Assembly (NCBI GenBank): GCA_947650285.1
Contig: CANTFL010000971.1
Location: 1-64,000, forward strand
Direction of reading: 5' to 3'
DNA length: 64,000 bases
Origin: Hyaloperonospora brassicae
Taxonomy: Eukaryota; Oomycota; Peronosporomycetes; Peronosporales; Peronosporaceae
Shown here: positions 1 to 13,640 of the stretch, one piece after another
Layout of the letters: every line of letters starts with the position of its first letter
How positions within the stretch are numbered: position 1 is the stretch's first letter
Translations under genes and position numbers: made by a program
Notes under the pieces: generated by a model
Told to the model about the DNA's origin: nothing
Databases searched by the model: none
Seen by the model: the letters and a program-made list of their open reading frames with translations, nothing else

Positions 1-2640
1 AAGGCGTGAAGGATACATTCGACCGGTGCTCGATATAAACTGCATCGATCGTCTCGAGAGGCATGCCTGCCATGTCTTGTAGGAATAAATTGTCGAAACT
101 GTGTTGAAAGCCTTCTCGTGTCTATGGGGAGATAATTCATCCCAAGTAGCCGTTCTGAACGAAGTGCACCTCTTCTGAAATGTACGAAGTGGGTTCAAAG
201 AACTTGCAATCACTTTACAAATTCTGATGCTTCCTTTTGATGAAGGCTCTCCATCCTCAAAGGCGCGTCTCGTCGTATTGATATAAGAGCTCGCGAGAGT
301 CAATTATCGGTTAAAGCAGGGCTTTAAGCCATCCCACGAGGGTGGATACCCTTGACAACGGACTGGATAAGTCGTCCGACGTTTTGCTTCGTCTCGGCTT
401 TTCGATGTACCTCTCAGTAGAAAGTGGCGTTCATCGCGCGAGTCCACCAAATGATGTTGTGGAGAGCAAAAATCAGCTTCGAGTCATTTGGCCGAATCAA
501 CGCTACGTTCGCGATATTGACCGCGCAATCCTTAGATAGCGCGATGAATAAGAGCACAAAGGGTCGGGCTTCATGCCCTAACTGAATCTGTGAGTAAGTA
601 TCGCAAGGATCACGAATCAAATCGTGCGATCTATCGTGCTGAGTATGATTTGAACAGTTGTTGAATGAGCAAGACATTAGTTATGTAGTTGGTGAGCTGG
701 CGAAAGCTCGTAAAGATATCAGGAGTTTATTTGGGAGTTCAAATTTACCGAGGTACCAGGTCGAACGCGTGGAGAGCAATGGCAAGAATCTGATAAAGAT
801 CATCGAACAAAGAGGCTATCTTCATCGTCGATAGAAACCTCGTAGTGAAAGTACTGTCGGAGAAGTTTCACATTATACGTAATATGAGAACCAATCTATT
901 GTCTTGTCAGCGCAACACGAAATGGACCCATGTACTTGGGTAGTATTTAACTCTTGCACACACGAGTCAATGCGTGTCAAGTTAAGTTTACCGTATAATG
1001 TAGAAAAGACCACCTTCATTAGATGAAAGAGCATTTGATCTACAATTGTTGTCAACGTTCCATTTATTTTCTGTCAGCCCACCGCGTCAGCGACGGAGAG
1101 CTGCAATAAACGTACATCTGCTTCTAATGCCAGCGTAATTCCTTTGATGATTCGAATTTAATTTATTTAGTGCGCCTTTTGCGCACTACAGAAAAACAAT
1201 AATCTCTCCCGGTCAGCGAAGGTGTCTTTATCCTTGCTGAAATTCACGTTGGCCATGATAAATATACTAGCATCGTCATCTATGTCAGCACAAGCTTCAC
1301 CGTTATTGCTAAATTAATCCTATTTATCGAAGGCATCAACTTGTCGAAGTCATCATCTTTTGCATCGAAGATGATCACGACGCGTGATGAAAATACGTCA
1401 GATTTGTTGCTCAATCATGTCTTTTCCCCTATCTAAGAGTCACACTTAAGTAGTGTGGGCAGGCGTAGATGACGTAAGCCATTCATGTAGAACGGTTTAT
1501 GCGTGGTGGATGCATGCATTAAGTTCTTGGTGGCGAACTCTACCATCGATAGGATTTGGCTCTAACAATGAGAGATTAAACATAGCCTCAACGAACTTAT
1601 TCGAGGACACGGTTCGCACGTTCCGTCTTTCCATCCGTTTCCGGTTTGTCAAATGTCGACATATTTAATCGTGTTCTAAGAGAACGGAAAATGTATGGAT
1701 ATAATTGGCCGTGAAAAAGGGTCTCTGTCAGATGCTACGTTACGGATAACCTATGGAATATCGATATCGTGATATAAAGATACGAGAACAACCTTTGGCT
1801 CTGATCGAATACGGGACAACAAAGAAATGCACGTTCTTGCTAAACCGGTCAACCAAAACAATAAAAATGTATTCTAGCGATCGTTTTAAAGGAACCCAAA
1901 ATAAATGTCCATTTAAATCAACACCAAAGACTTTGATGATAACGTTATAGGTTACAACGATTCACATGATCATGCCCTAGACTTCACTTTCTAACAAACT
2001 TTGCAAGCACGAAAATAATTGCGCACAGACGGATACTGGACGAACCAGTAAGAGTCGTGACTTACCGTGATACAAGTCTTTTCACGGCCATAAAGCTTAC
2101 TGTATGGAGCACCGTAAGAATCATGCATCACGTGATAGTGAAAATTATTATGGGTAGGTACGACTTATTTTATCGTTGGATATGGCTGTGTAATACAGCA
2201 GCCAATCTCGGGTTGTGCATCGATCATTTATAGATCGAATCGCCATCGTCAAGCTTTTCAAAGCTTGCGAAGTTGTATTGAGCAGATAATGGATAAAACA
2301 TACACACTTTATATCTAGTGCTAACGCCTTTATAGATTCATCTAGCACGGTTGACGACGGGACACTGCTTATAAGATTTTCAACAGTGGGATTACCCTCA
2401 CTTTTGAAACATATATCCGGATCTATATCAGGCAGGAAAAATAAAGCTTCAGCTACGACATTCAGTCGCACTAGCTTGTATTACACGGAGAAATTATACT
2501 TCGTGAAAAACGACAGCTGCCTCACTACTTGATGCGAAAAGCTTGGACTGTTCGTAGCCGTGCGCAATAACACAAGTTACGTGTAGACAATGAACATTCT
2601 ATCTACCAAGAGATATGCACGAAACTTAGCCAGTGCACAC
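1..2640. other. Degenerate AT-rich stretch, no recognisable gene
   Basis: All open frames here are shorter than about 110 codons and none shows a motif I recognise. The longest, about 107 codons on the minus strand at 2148-2471, has no clear domain. Given the neighbouring gypsy debris, the stretch is probably decayed transposon DNA, but I cannot assign it to a family. Confidence 0.4.
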
Positions 2641-3770
2641 TTCATAAAAATATTCCTTGTGTTGCAATAATAGTGCTATCCGCTGCTTGTGGCTGACGCG
2701 ATCGATAGCAGCCGACGCTCTCCGCGCCGTATATGTCATACTGCATCAACGCGCAGCCGATTGCAGATCTCTAGCGTCATGGACCACAATTAATGACCTG
2801 TCGTGGTCTGCAATTGCCAGTATGGTCGATTACATCACGCTCTGCTTAATACCTTCAATGAAGTGCTGACATTTAGCGCTCCATAATCACTTCACATTTT
2901 TCTTAAGCAAGCAAGAAAAATGAAAGGTCATATCGGCGTAGTGGCGCGAGTACTTGTGCAAGTACATCGTTAGCCCATAGGACTAACGAAGTCCCTTGAC
3001 ATCGACTGGCACCGGGCCAGTAGTTGATCGCTTTGATCTTTCGGGATCAGGGCGTACGCAGTGCTTACCCGCGATGCACCTAAGACGTGAATTTAGCCGT
3101 CTTTAAATATACACTTTTTTGAGGATAGTGTACAACTTATGCTTGCGCATAAGTTGTAGAACCTGACGAACGCGTGTTATGTGAACTTCCACGTTTGTCT
3201 AGTCAGCCATAGCCCGGATAAAGACAAACACATCGTCGAAGTAGCTCGTTGCGAACTCTCGCACCGGTCTCAACAGCTTGGTCACACATCTGATAAATGT
3301 TGCAGGGGCTTTACTCAGCCCCTGTTGCATCACTAGCTACTCCCAAAGCATACAACTCGGGGCGCTTACAGCCGTGTACGGGAAGCCCCGCTCATGAATG
3401 AAGATCTGATAGAAGCCATTTATCAGACCCATGGATGAGAAGATGGTACTTTTAGACATACCATCTATAATTACGTCCTTCCTCAGTACCGGCGTCTAAG
3501 CCGTTACCGTTGCAGCATTCAACTTGTTGAATGCGTGCACTATCCGCCATCCTCATATGGATTTGCGCACACAGAAGGTCGGAGAGCTGTGAGGGGAAGT
3601 TGATTCCCTCACTTGACCTGTGGCCAAGAGATCGGCAAAGAACTCATTGATCGCTAGTACTTTTTCACGAGGTAGTGGCCACTGCTTCATGACAGAGTAC
3701 TTCGAGCCCGGTTTGAGCTCGATCTCATGTCGATTGCCTTTTTTGTTTGGCAACTCGCAAGATACGGATT
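2640..3770 (-). pseudogene. Ty3/gypsy pol fragment (reverse transcriptase, degenerate)
   Basis: The best-preserved part is 3553-3753 on the minus strand. Its 66-residue frame contains the gypsy pattern RHEIELKPGSKY, then QWPLPRE and TSPHSSPTFCVRK, which is the start of a gypsy reverse transcriptase as found in oomycete elements. Downstream on the same strand (lower coordinates) scattered pieces in different frames resemble the rest of RT and the junction to RNase H, all broken by stops and frameshifts. No LTR could be paired with this fragment. It lies antisense to the larger plus-strand element that begins near 4 kb, so it belongs to a separate insertion. It is non-functional. Confidence 0.7.
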
Positions 3771-3991
3771 CAGGGAATGTATCATTTTTTAATGAAATCC
3801 TTGTACTAATAATTGACTATTGAGTGACTTTCAGGATCAAGACGTGTCGCTGAATACAAGTCTTTTTCATCGAGGATACTTTCTTATATCGATAACCTGC
3901 TGAGAATTCGTTTCTTGTCATAAAATTAGGTGCCTATATTATATCGGTAAAGCAATCAGCTTCTATGACGAGTACATACATCTACATGTGC

Positions 3992-5690
3992 ATCGGTGGT
4001 ACACGATAAGTGGTGCACAATGGATATAGGATCGTGTAACGCTTGGTTGACAATCTATCAATGTAGAGTTTGTCAGGCATGAAAGATGCGTTTAAGGATT
4101 TACTATAGTAGAAAGTAAAACTTGATTTTGGTAATGTGGTAAAGTGATCAAGCAATTTAAGACAGGAGGACCGACCGGGATTTGGATAAGTGCGAGCTAG
4201 CGAACGATTGGTGGAATCGGCCGTATAGTTTCATTACATCAGTTCAACGATAGAAGATGATTGACGATATCGAACACTCGTTTCTGGGTAGAAGAACGGT
4301 AAAGGATAGGGACGAGAAATAGTTACGCCATTCGCCGCCACGGAGACGATCGCGATCAGTAAAAAGATCCCGATCCAGCGCGCGGTCACGATTGGGATCT
4401 ACATCGAGATCGGGTGGTGTATACGACACCACGCGACCGCGACCCCGATAGAGATTGCGATATAAATGAAGACCGCTAATCAGTTCGCGATATCAACCAG
4501 GTGGTTTATACGACAACAAGCAACCGCGATTAGGATAAAGATCGCGATATGGATGAAGACCTCGATCCAGTGCGCTATTGCAACCAGGTGGGTGTATCCT
4601 ACACTACGCAACCGCGATCTGGATAGAGATCGTGATACAGATGAAGACCGCGATCGGGTGGATGTTATTACCACCACGCGACCTTCGATATATATGGAGA
4701 TTGCGACCAATGAAACGATCGCGATCAAGTGGATATGTACCACACCGCGCAATCTGCGACCCGCGAGTAGAAGAGTAAATGAAGTGAGCCACGTCGTGCA
4801 AGGGGACGACAGCAGGACCGGAGCCCCTGAAAAGAATAGTGGTATGCTTGGGTTGATTGGTTATAAGTTATCCAGAGTTTATTTTACGGTAAAGTAAACA
4901 TGCCGACTTCTCCTTGGGTTGGAATACTGGCCACTCGACGTCAAAAGAACTCGCGTACTTGAATCAAGTAATATCCCTAGATTGTTCGACCAGGGGTCAA
5001 GGAATCTCAAGACAAACCCCCACCTGCGATCGGACGCAGCAACACTGTAAAGGAAAATGTACAAGATCGCGAGACGGCTCAAGTGGTCAGAAGGTCAAGC
5101 GGATCGTATCTACGTATTGGACAAGGATAACGTGTTGAGATCAGAGTGAATCTCACCACACAAGTTTACCTGTGATCGTGAGAAGATTATCATTTGATCA
5201 CCCCTACCCATCACAAACACGGTCAACTCTTAACTGGACACGAGCTCACCTAAAATATTGAAGTCCACCCTACCCACGGATACACAAGGTGAGAGAAGAA
5301 GTAAAATTCACGTAAACGGGGTACCTCGTCCGATAATTGGTCGTCTGAGCGCCAGTGAAGAGTCGGGTTCACAAGAATCTTCCGATTTCCACATCATTAC
5401 AGTAATTGATGCGGAATTAACTTCGCTTTTGATGAGCAAATAAACATCGGTTTTTATTTCGATCCGCTAAAGACGCTTGGCCTCCGAAGTCATTATTGAT
5501 CGTTTACAGAGTCTGTAAGCCCTATTGAGGCATTAACTCTAGCACAATGTGCGGCGAATTTACTGCATCTCTTAAGTCCAATGGACTAGGTATTATCTCT
5601 CATTCAATATTATCGACTCGTAGAGACTTTGTCCGACAAGCTACTTGGCTTGTCGAAACGTTGTTCACTGGATGTTCAGTCTTTTAATGT
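3992..5690 (+). repeat. LTR-like repeat, copy 1, split by an insertion
   Basis: The segment 3992-4155 starts with GGTGGTACACGATAA and contains a piece close to TTTACTATAGTAGAAAGTAA. The segment 5430-5690 contains GATCGTTTAC and CGTTGTTCACTG. The same pieces occur in the same order at 13165-13640, but there they are contiguous. I read this as the 5-prime LTR of the plus-strand gypsy element, interrupted by about 1.27 kb of unrelated DNA. The two copies have diverged strongly, so the element is old. The exact LTR ends are not resolved. Confidence 0.55.
4440..4760. repeat. Imperfect tandem repeat, unit about 88 bp, RD-rich when translated
   Basis: Units starting near 4452, 4539 and 4630 share GCGATAT.GATGAAGACC, CAACCAGGTGG and ACGCAACCGCGAT in the same order. 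The segment just upstream (4320-4440) carries related CGCGATC motifs. Translation gives Arg-Asp-rich strings such as DRDRDTDEDRDR. The repeat lies within the 1.27-kb segment that splits the LTR-like repeat. No complete reading frame covers the array, so coding potential is doubtful. Confidence 0.6.
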
Positions 5691-6379
5691 AGTTGTTCTT
5701 GTTTAGAAATATAACTATCGGATTTATAGCCTTCTTATGGCAAGAAGATATATCCGTTCTGCTACGCGTGGTAGCACTTGTAGTCAATCTACATGGTAGT
5801 CTATAAGTCCGATCCCTGTGAGGATGGACCAAGATACTCGTATTTCTAACCCCCAATAGGTAGCGCTTACTGAGCCCGCTAAATCTTTTTTTAAGTATGT
5901 CGAATTCCTTGTATTACAAGACCCAAGCGTGTTGAATGCAAGTCTCGAGCGCTTTTATGCTATATTGGGCGTCTTGTTAGGGCACGTTTAAGAACAAATG
6001 TCGTCGTCAATTTTTATACTTGGTATTTGTTCAACCGGAAGAAGAGGCTAAGCCTCACCCGCTCAATTAAGCCTATCCTATTATTTCAGAAGTTAGTCGA
6101 ATACCTTACCCTTGAAATCCAGGAGATAGAGATGGCAATGTAGTCTCGTATGGTCTCTCTAGAACACCAGCAATTATCGCTGGATGTTTCCCAGCTTGGT
6201 GATAGATCTAGGGAATGAGTCCATACGTGTTGTAAGCCTGTTATTGGTAACCCCTCACATGAATCACTAAAGCTATAGCTTTTCCACACTTTTGAGAAGC
6301 CTACAAAAAGTACTTCGTGCAGTTATGTTTCTTATCGACACTTAGGTCGGAAACGAGTTATTTGTATACTTTTATAAGG

Positions 6380-6690
6380 TTATAAACACTCATGGATACT
6401 ATGCAGATAGGAATTCTCTTGGAAGCAGTCCGTGTGACAGTGTTCATGGAAGGTCTTCGTTCTGGCCCCGCTAGAACAAAATTATTAGGTGTTTGTCCTA
6501 CTACCTTTGACGAGGATGTGGACCTAGCCAAAAATGCTGAGAAAACTTTAAGCTCGCTTAGCATGGTAAATGGATATAACCCAAGCACTACTCGAGTCAT
6601 CTCTACCATCGCATCAGCGATTTGCAAAGCTGAGCCTACGGTGATGATGAAGGCAAAGCCAAGCTTCAAGTTGCTGAAAAAGCAATGAAA
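6380..6690 (+). pseudogene. Ty3/gypsy gag fragment
   Basis: A plus-strand open frame at 6392-6688 contains VFMEGLRSGPARTKLLGV followed by a PTTFDEDVDLAKNAE-like stretch. This is the conserved C-terminal part of the capsid region of oomycete gypsy Gag proteins (a pattern of the kind EGL..G.ART..F.V.P.TFEEAVD.AL.AE). It has no upstream start in frame and ends early. It lies in the same orientation as, and 1.4 kb before, the pol remnants at 8.1-12.2 kb, so it is most likely the gag of that element. The interval 6690-8100 should hold the zinc knuckle and protease, but I could not recognise either. Confidence 0.6.
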
Positions 6691-8099
6691 AATTTGTCGC
6701 TGCAATTTTTGCAGGATACATAATATTGAAGTCCCAGATGTCCGTTGCGCAGACAGCGCTAGACTCATTTGATTCGAATACTTTCCAGCAACTAGAACTC
6801 TAATAATTCACAGTAAAAGGTAAAATCTTAGTACACGCGGGCGCTATACGGGGAGAGAACTAGGATTTGTGATACTTTCGGAATGTAGACGTGGGCAGGG
6901 CTTAGCCCGTCAGAGCTTCGTGATCTACAAACAAAACGATTTTGAAAATAATACTTGCTTGTTGTTAAAGCGACTGTATACGGGTTTAATACCCTTGCCC
7001 GATTACAATCAGCTACGAAGCATCGGGCAATCGTGCTCGACGATCTTTTCCGGAAAGGCGTCAGTTGCATGCTGAAGCGAAAATAGCGCAAGATAGTGAG
7101 GACATAACCGTTAGTCTGGCGAAAGGAGCGTGTGTCAAATGCCAAAGATTGCAATAAAACTATGCGTTAAGTCTTTGGCCTTAGACAATCTTAAAACGCT
7201 GCCTAGACCTTGACTTAGATAATAGATGTGATCTGTTTTCGGGAATGGTATGGCTGGAACGTCACGAAATATGATGTCAATGGACGTCCAAGACCTTAGG
7301 CAAAATACGCACTGTTCCTAGCGCATCTTTGGAGAGTCAGGAACTCACCTTCACTAGAAATCAAAAGAGATATTGGCGCAAGACACTACCTGAATCGACC
7401 AGTGGGCTTGAAATGGGATTGTTAGAGTAAGTTGATGCCATATATGCCAATGAGATAAGTCACGAGCGAGACGCATAGAATAATTGTGATGCGTCACCTA
7501 TTCCGTAACATGGTGATTATGGTAATAGTGAACCACCAAATGATGAAAGCTCAATGGTCCTAGGGTAGAGACATCCCGAGAAGATCTCGCATGATTTACG
7601 CAAAGTGGAACTTATAGATCCATCTCTAGGAGCGTTCAAATTGAGTGATCCTTCCCTTGATGTTGGTCATGCCATCAGATCTCGTGCATAGGACGCTACA
7701 GCTAGCCAAAGCATTAGGGGCATAATTTTACCGACATCTACTAGATTTGAGGTCCATTCAAGAGATGGCAGCAATGCCAGGTAAACACTACTAAGCACAA
7801 GGTATTCGTGTCTTTACCTAGTGATATACGTATTAATACATTGTATAACTGTCATTAGATGGACTGGTCATATGGATTGTATTGTCAGATTTGAGGCTTT
7901 TTGCATCTTTACAAATTCTGTTTAAGATATAAAAATGTCGTATGATGATGTATACAGGCCTTAAAAGCATGCGATATGTCCGACTAAGTGGACATTCACC
8001 CGACTCTGAATTGAACTCATCATTACTCATGGATGGGTGGATTATGAATGACACTAAATTGGCACTCGGTTCCCGTAATGGATATGTGATCTTGAAAGG

Positions 8100-11000
8100 T
8101 CTCATGAATCCCTTCGATGATTTTGTAAAGGAATTTTAGGACTTGATGCTTTGTAATGCAGCATCCGTCTTACCTCCATATAGAGTTGTTCGTCATAGCA
8201 TTGACCTGGTTCCTAGAACCAAGTACTCCTTTATAGGCGGTGGACCTTATAAATGAAAAGTTGTGACGTGATTGACAACTTCTTTTGTGCTAAGCACGCC
8301 GAAGTAATGGTGCGAAAGAGTAAATCTCCACATTCCACACCCACATTCTGCGTCAAGGAGCCGAATGACATGTGGCGTATTTGCCCATGCTTATGACAAC
8401 TATTAAAAATCCACCGGTTCGTTCCAGACACCAATTTCTGACAATTATGTGTTATAGAATGCTATGGTAGGATGTAACTAGTTTATTGCACAGGAATTGG
8501 TCGACGATATTGAACCATTAATCATGCAATCCAGCGATATACCGCTAATTTCGGATAATACTCCGAGCGGTATGCTCTGTGAGTGGCTTGTAATGCCTCA
8601 AGGAATACCTCATTCCCCGGCTACATACGATCGCCTTGTCACGTATCTGTTTAGGCCTCATTGAGGCTCTGAACAGACATACTTTAATGAGCTTATTGTT
8701 CATAGTCATGCATTGAACGGTCAGTCCGATGTAGAAAATTGTATTAATCATTTACGATCCGTGCTTGTTGGTGCATGCGAACAAACACTTTCGATACTAA
8801 TGCATATAAATCATCTTTGGTGCTAAGAACTTTTTTTAATTTTTATTGGAAATTGAGGCTTACAAGCAAACCTTGATAGGGCCAAAGCCATAGCTGATCG
8901 ACCGTTTACAGGTACAAAAAACTACGTAATTGGCTCGACCTTGCCAACTAGTTGCTATGTATAGTGCAAAATCACGCATATGTGGTGGAATAAAGATCTC
9001 ATCATTATTGTGATACCAACCCTTCGCTATAGCCCAGACTAGTGACAATCGGTTGAGGTACTACGTTTACGTGCTTTTATTTCTCATCACATTGTGTACC
9101 CGTCGGTAGGGAGAGCTGAACTCTTCCCGGTGAGACCGTGTCGAGGTACAACTTTAATGTGTTGAGATAGGTTGACGATCGTATAAAAATATCCACACGA
9201 CCACGGGTGTACTTGCAGGGTGCTTGATTTAATTCACCTTATTCTCGACGATATCGGCTGACCCAAATTTGGTGCTTGATTCGCGAGCCTTCTGACCACT
9301 TGAGCTGTACCGCGATCTTGCACTCTGCGTTTATTTGCAGTTGAGAGGTTTGTAGATATCTTTCACTCCCAGCCAAATAATCCTGGAGAGATCTTATTGG
9401 GTTTTGGCTGATCTTCTTAGACGTCGGTAGGGCGAAAAACATTTTCGGGAAGAGGAAAGACACATGTGCACTTACAAGTAAATTTAATTTCTCATTTAAT
9501 GTTATATAACCGAAGTATAAACTTGTAACTAAGCCTATTCCGTTTGTCAGAATAGATTACCACGTGTCGCCTTGTGCTGTCGAAAATTCGGGCTTCCATC
9601 TTATCCGGTGGTTCACGCCCGATTACCGTGACCTTATCATATAAAAGTCGCGATGCAGTAGATCGCGTCACTCAAGATCACGTCACCCAAAAATGAAATA
9701 ATCAAGATCGCATCGCTAAACTCGCATCATTGTAGATTGCGCCCCCAAGAATGCATCATCCAAGATCTCGTTGCACAATATCGCGGTGTTTTGTGGTTCA
9801 CCTCATTATATGGCTGATAGCTTCAGCAAATTCTACTTCGTCGCAGAGCGATCTGCGGTTTCCACTTCTCAATCCGCTTCACCACATAGTTTTGCCTATA
9901 GCATTATTTAAACTCCTTAAAAGGATTTAAAATACTGGACTGGCACACAAAGTGATATTTATTACTCTATGAAAGATATTCTACTTTAAACCTTAGTCCT
10001 TGCTCTGCCAGATCCCGCGCGGCCCATCAGTGTCGTATGTGAGGCTGCTAACTCTTTCATTTCTTTTGCAATACTGCAATAAGATATGGACGGACATGAG
10101 CGTGTTGTCGCGTATGGATATAATCAGCTGTAAGATGCAGAGAAGAACTATCCAGTTCATGACAAAGAGTTGCTCGCAACGAAGTACGACCTCGTCAAAT
10201 TCATAGTCCATCTTCATGTCTACAATACTTTTGTTGTTTATATTTACCATGCGTCATTACGCACTGCGATCCAGTCGCCTCATCTCTCTCCAAGAATAAA
10301 TCGTAGGTTTTTTGCCAAATGAAAAAATTGAGGTAAAGTATAGACCGGGTGAGAAGAAAGCTTCGGCCAATACTTTATCTTGTAGGCTTTAATATGATCT
10401 TGCATACTTAGAAAGTCTGTCGTCATCTGTATCGGACATGTTTTGATCGGCCTATGCCGTGCTGATCACTGTGTAACTCTGCAACATGCTATAGAGATTA
10501 TAGAGCTAATCGACCCATACAAAAATTTGTCGGCACGCTTACATGCGAGGCTACATCTATATTTATCGATCAAGGCTTGTTGAGCTACAGCACGGATGTT
10601 GGAAATACTCCTCGTATCGTTTTCCCCCATAATGAGGATGAAAGTATTGCATCATGTAAGAGGCGCATGATACTGCGTTAAGTGGTCATCTCGCTCGAGA
10701 GATGACCTAGACGCTATGATTCATTATAATTGGAGGCCCAAACGCTACAAATAGGTGAGCACACATGTGAGTATGTGCAAAAAGGGTCAACGAGTCCAAC
10801 CCTCATCCCATGCGGCTACGCATCTCGCTAATTTACTTAGACCATCGGGGTATTAAGCTTCCACTAGTATAGGGCTTGCGCTCGGCCTACCGAAAGATTT
10901 GAAGTCAACAACGGCAGTGTGTTATTTGTTGACAGCTTGAGCAAGATGTATCACTTGTCGGCTGTGCCGGATTCTATCGATGTCAAAGGTACAGCTACGG

Positions 11001-12180
11001 CTTTTATAAATCGCTTGTTATGTCAGCACGGTTTGCCTGTGTCAATCATCACCAATCGAGCTATTGCTTCACTAAAAAGCTATAGAGACCCATCTTTAAG
11101 ACAATTTGCACCCATTTAAACATGTTAAAAGCTGAGCGTCCGCACACCGATGGTCGAAACGAACCAGTGAATTGCGTTATCAATGATATTTTATGCATTA
11201 TTTGCGCTGTTAATCCTGAACGTTGGACCCCACTTCACCTTTTTGTTGAGTTTGCGTTAGAAACCGCCGTGCATAACTCTACTGATTACACACCGTTCTA
11301 CATGAACGTCCTCACACACCCTCGCGTTTCTTTACGCTACCACTACGTGTTTCAGAGCTTAATGGGGAGAGATGGACGATCGGATTGCTGATTACCACCC
11401 TATCACTGTTCAAAAACAAGTGAGCAAGTTTCTCGCAACTAGATTGAATGTCTAACGAAATGCGCGTAACGCAAGTGCTAAGAGCCAGAACAAATACAAG
11501 GAACGAGCAGATGCCAAAGGAAGAGGTTGTTTTGACAATTATGCGGTCGGAGACCAAGTCTTACTCCATGCTGAACACCAAACTACAAATGTAGTGCCCT
11601 CTGTCTGTAAGACAAACTTACGTCTACGCCTTATATAACAACATACGGTCGTGGCCAAGAAGGGCCTTGCTTATTCGATAAAACATTACGAAAGTTGCGC
11701 ACACACACCGTTTTTAATTTTGGATTACTGTGGCGTATCGGAAAGGTTCTCTTGTAAATCTTGAGATGCTAGCGCCGACGAACGTGGGTCACATATCGCT
11801 GCATCCACACCACGAAATTTAGCTGCCCCTTTGAGCGAGGCTTTACTGATACAGGGTCGAAGACAAGTCTCCATTGACTCCAGGCGTTCCACATGCTCAC
11901 GAAGACGTTATATCTCGTATGTAGATCGTCAACACTCAATGTAAATTGGCATGGGATGACTCTGACGTGTCGTTCCCCGCTTGTTCTATTCGGTATAGAA
12001 GAAAATTGCCAGTTCCACGCGGATGATTTATACATCGGCGTCATCGCAACGGCCAGAACTAATGCTCGGTGAAGTGGCGTGGGTGCTTAATATCTGAGAA
12101 TTTTTAGGGAGTACGAGATCCCGCTATGACACCGTTTCTTACGTCGTTGACGGTTTTTGAGCGCCGTGCGCAGGTTCCGC
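8100..12180 (+). pseudogene. Ty3/gypsy pol remnant: RT, RNase H, integrase, chromodomain
   Basis: Plus-strand domains appear in canonical gypsy order but in shifting frames. The RT start is near 8105-8390 (LPPYRVVRHSIDLVP, then SPHSTPTFCV). The RT core is 8540-8760, with the region matching MPQG and the catalytic box changed to YFNE at 8680-8691. RNase H is at 10120-10290 (HDKELLATKYDLVKFIVHL). The integrase core is at 10919-11390 (VDSLSKMYHLSAVPDSI, HTDGRNEPVN). The integrase C-terminal region is at 11520-11740 (AVGDQVLLHAE, VVAKKGLAYS). A chromodomain trace is at 11990-12170 (VKWRG, SENF). Stops, frameshifts and lost catalytic acids show a dead element. The region belongs to the chromovirus-like clade by its C-terminal chromodomain. 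Confidence 0.75.
9657..9772. repeat. Short imperfect tandem repeat, unit about 16 bp
   Basis: Variants of AGATCGCGTCACYCAA recur at least five times, for example AGATCGCGTCACTCA, AGATCACGTCACCCAA, AGATCGCATCGCTAAA and AGATCTCGTTGC. The array sits inside the decayed pol region and interrupts it between RT and RNase H. Confidence 0.55.
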
Positions 12181-13164
12181 TCCGAATAATACGCGCTTGT
12201 CAATATCGAATATAGGCACTGACGAGTTCGTTGTCCCATAATGGCTTATTTATTTGTTGTGGCAGCCGCAGCACTCGGATGCGAGCGAGTTTGTGGTACA
12301 ATGATGTGCAGGGAAAATCAATACATCTAACGAAACTAACTTCTGGCCTCATAACTTTGTGAAGCCGTAGCGCGTGTTGGTTTCAAGTGATCTACGGATA
12401 TGTCGCTGCTATTCCAGATTGTGCGAGTGACTGACACACTCTATTCATCAAATGAAATGTAACTTATTGTCGACTTCCGACTTACCTGGGTAGAGGATGA
12501 TAAGAATGTTCGCCATGGAGGGTACAGACGCACCACATGCTTAAAATGTTAACCTTAATAGGTACTGATCCATGGACACGAGTTGCGGTGCCAAATAGCG
12601 CTTGCGTAGCGCTTGGCGAGCAGCGTCATCGCTAGGCGTCTTTGCCTCGGAGTTGATAATCCACCCGGCCAAAGATTGGCCTGCGAATTGGCGAAGTCTA
12701 TCTTTAGCGCTGGTTGTTTAAAAGACATAGTATTATCTTGCCCGGATACACGCTAGGGACTCTTTACAAAACGCGAGCACTCTCGTTCACCCATAGATCA
12801 TGTATATTTTGCTCGTCGAGCCTATTTACAATGAACTTGGCTCGTAGCCTTGATTGTTACTCAGCGCGGTTAGCACACTAAAATTATCTCGTTCTGGTAT
12901 CGGATTCGGTGCTCAAATGAGCTCATTCGCCTGCACAGAAGTGCTTAAGATTGTTTTCTTTCTTGACAGATTAGCATTGCTCTCACAGTCTATCATATCT
13001 TGTTCGATGATACACAAAAGTCTGATAATCTTCATCCGGTAAAGTCATACTGTCTTGTTTCAAGGAAAGCAACCGTGATATTATTTTTAATCCACTGCTA
13101 AAGCCGTTAGACAGAGTGACAAGAATGTTAACTCGTAGTATCAACATTCCGATGGGGGAGGGTA

Positions 13165-13640
13165 TAATGGTGGTACACGATAATTCCTATACTACAGTAT
13201 GGGAACATGTAATGTGTGGTGTACCACTCATTTAAATAATAGTCTTTTCAGGTAAGAAAGATAAGTCACGATTTACTCTAGTGGAAAGTAAAACCTTACC
13301 TTAAGTAATTAAATGAATTTTACCCCGCGTATTAATTAGTAAATAAAGGTCAGTGTTCCCTTCGATCAGCTAAGGACGCGTGCCTTCCGAAGGCGTCTTT
13401 GATCGTTTACGGAGCCTGCAAACCTTGTGAAAGCATCACCTCTATCACGTTGTGATGTGGATTCACTTAGCGACATTTAATCTATCACATTATGCTGCGG
13501 TTTCTATTTTGTCCCTTGAACCAGGAATAGTAGCTCTCTGATTGTTTTGGCTCGCAGCGTCATCATTCAGCGATCTTCTTGACTCGCCAAGTCGTTGTTC
13601 ACTGACCGTTTAGACTCGTTAAATCGTTGGTATCGTTTGA
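13165..13640 (+). repeat. LTR-like repeat, copy 2 (3-prime LTR of the plus-strand gypsy)
   Basis: This shares with the 3992-5690 repeat, in order: GGTGGTACACGATAA at the start, TTTACTCTAGTGGAAAGTAA, CTTCGATCAGCTAAGGACGC, TTTGATCGTTTACGGAGCC and CGTTGTTCACTG near the end. It follows the chromodomain remnant by about 1 kb in the orientation expected for a 3-prime LTR. Exact borders and a target duplication could not be fixed because of divergence. Confidence 0.55.
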
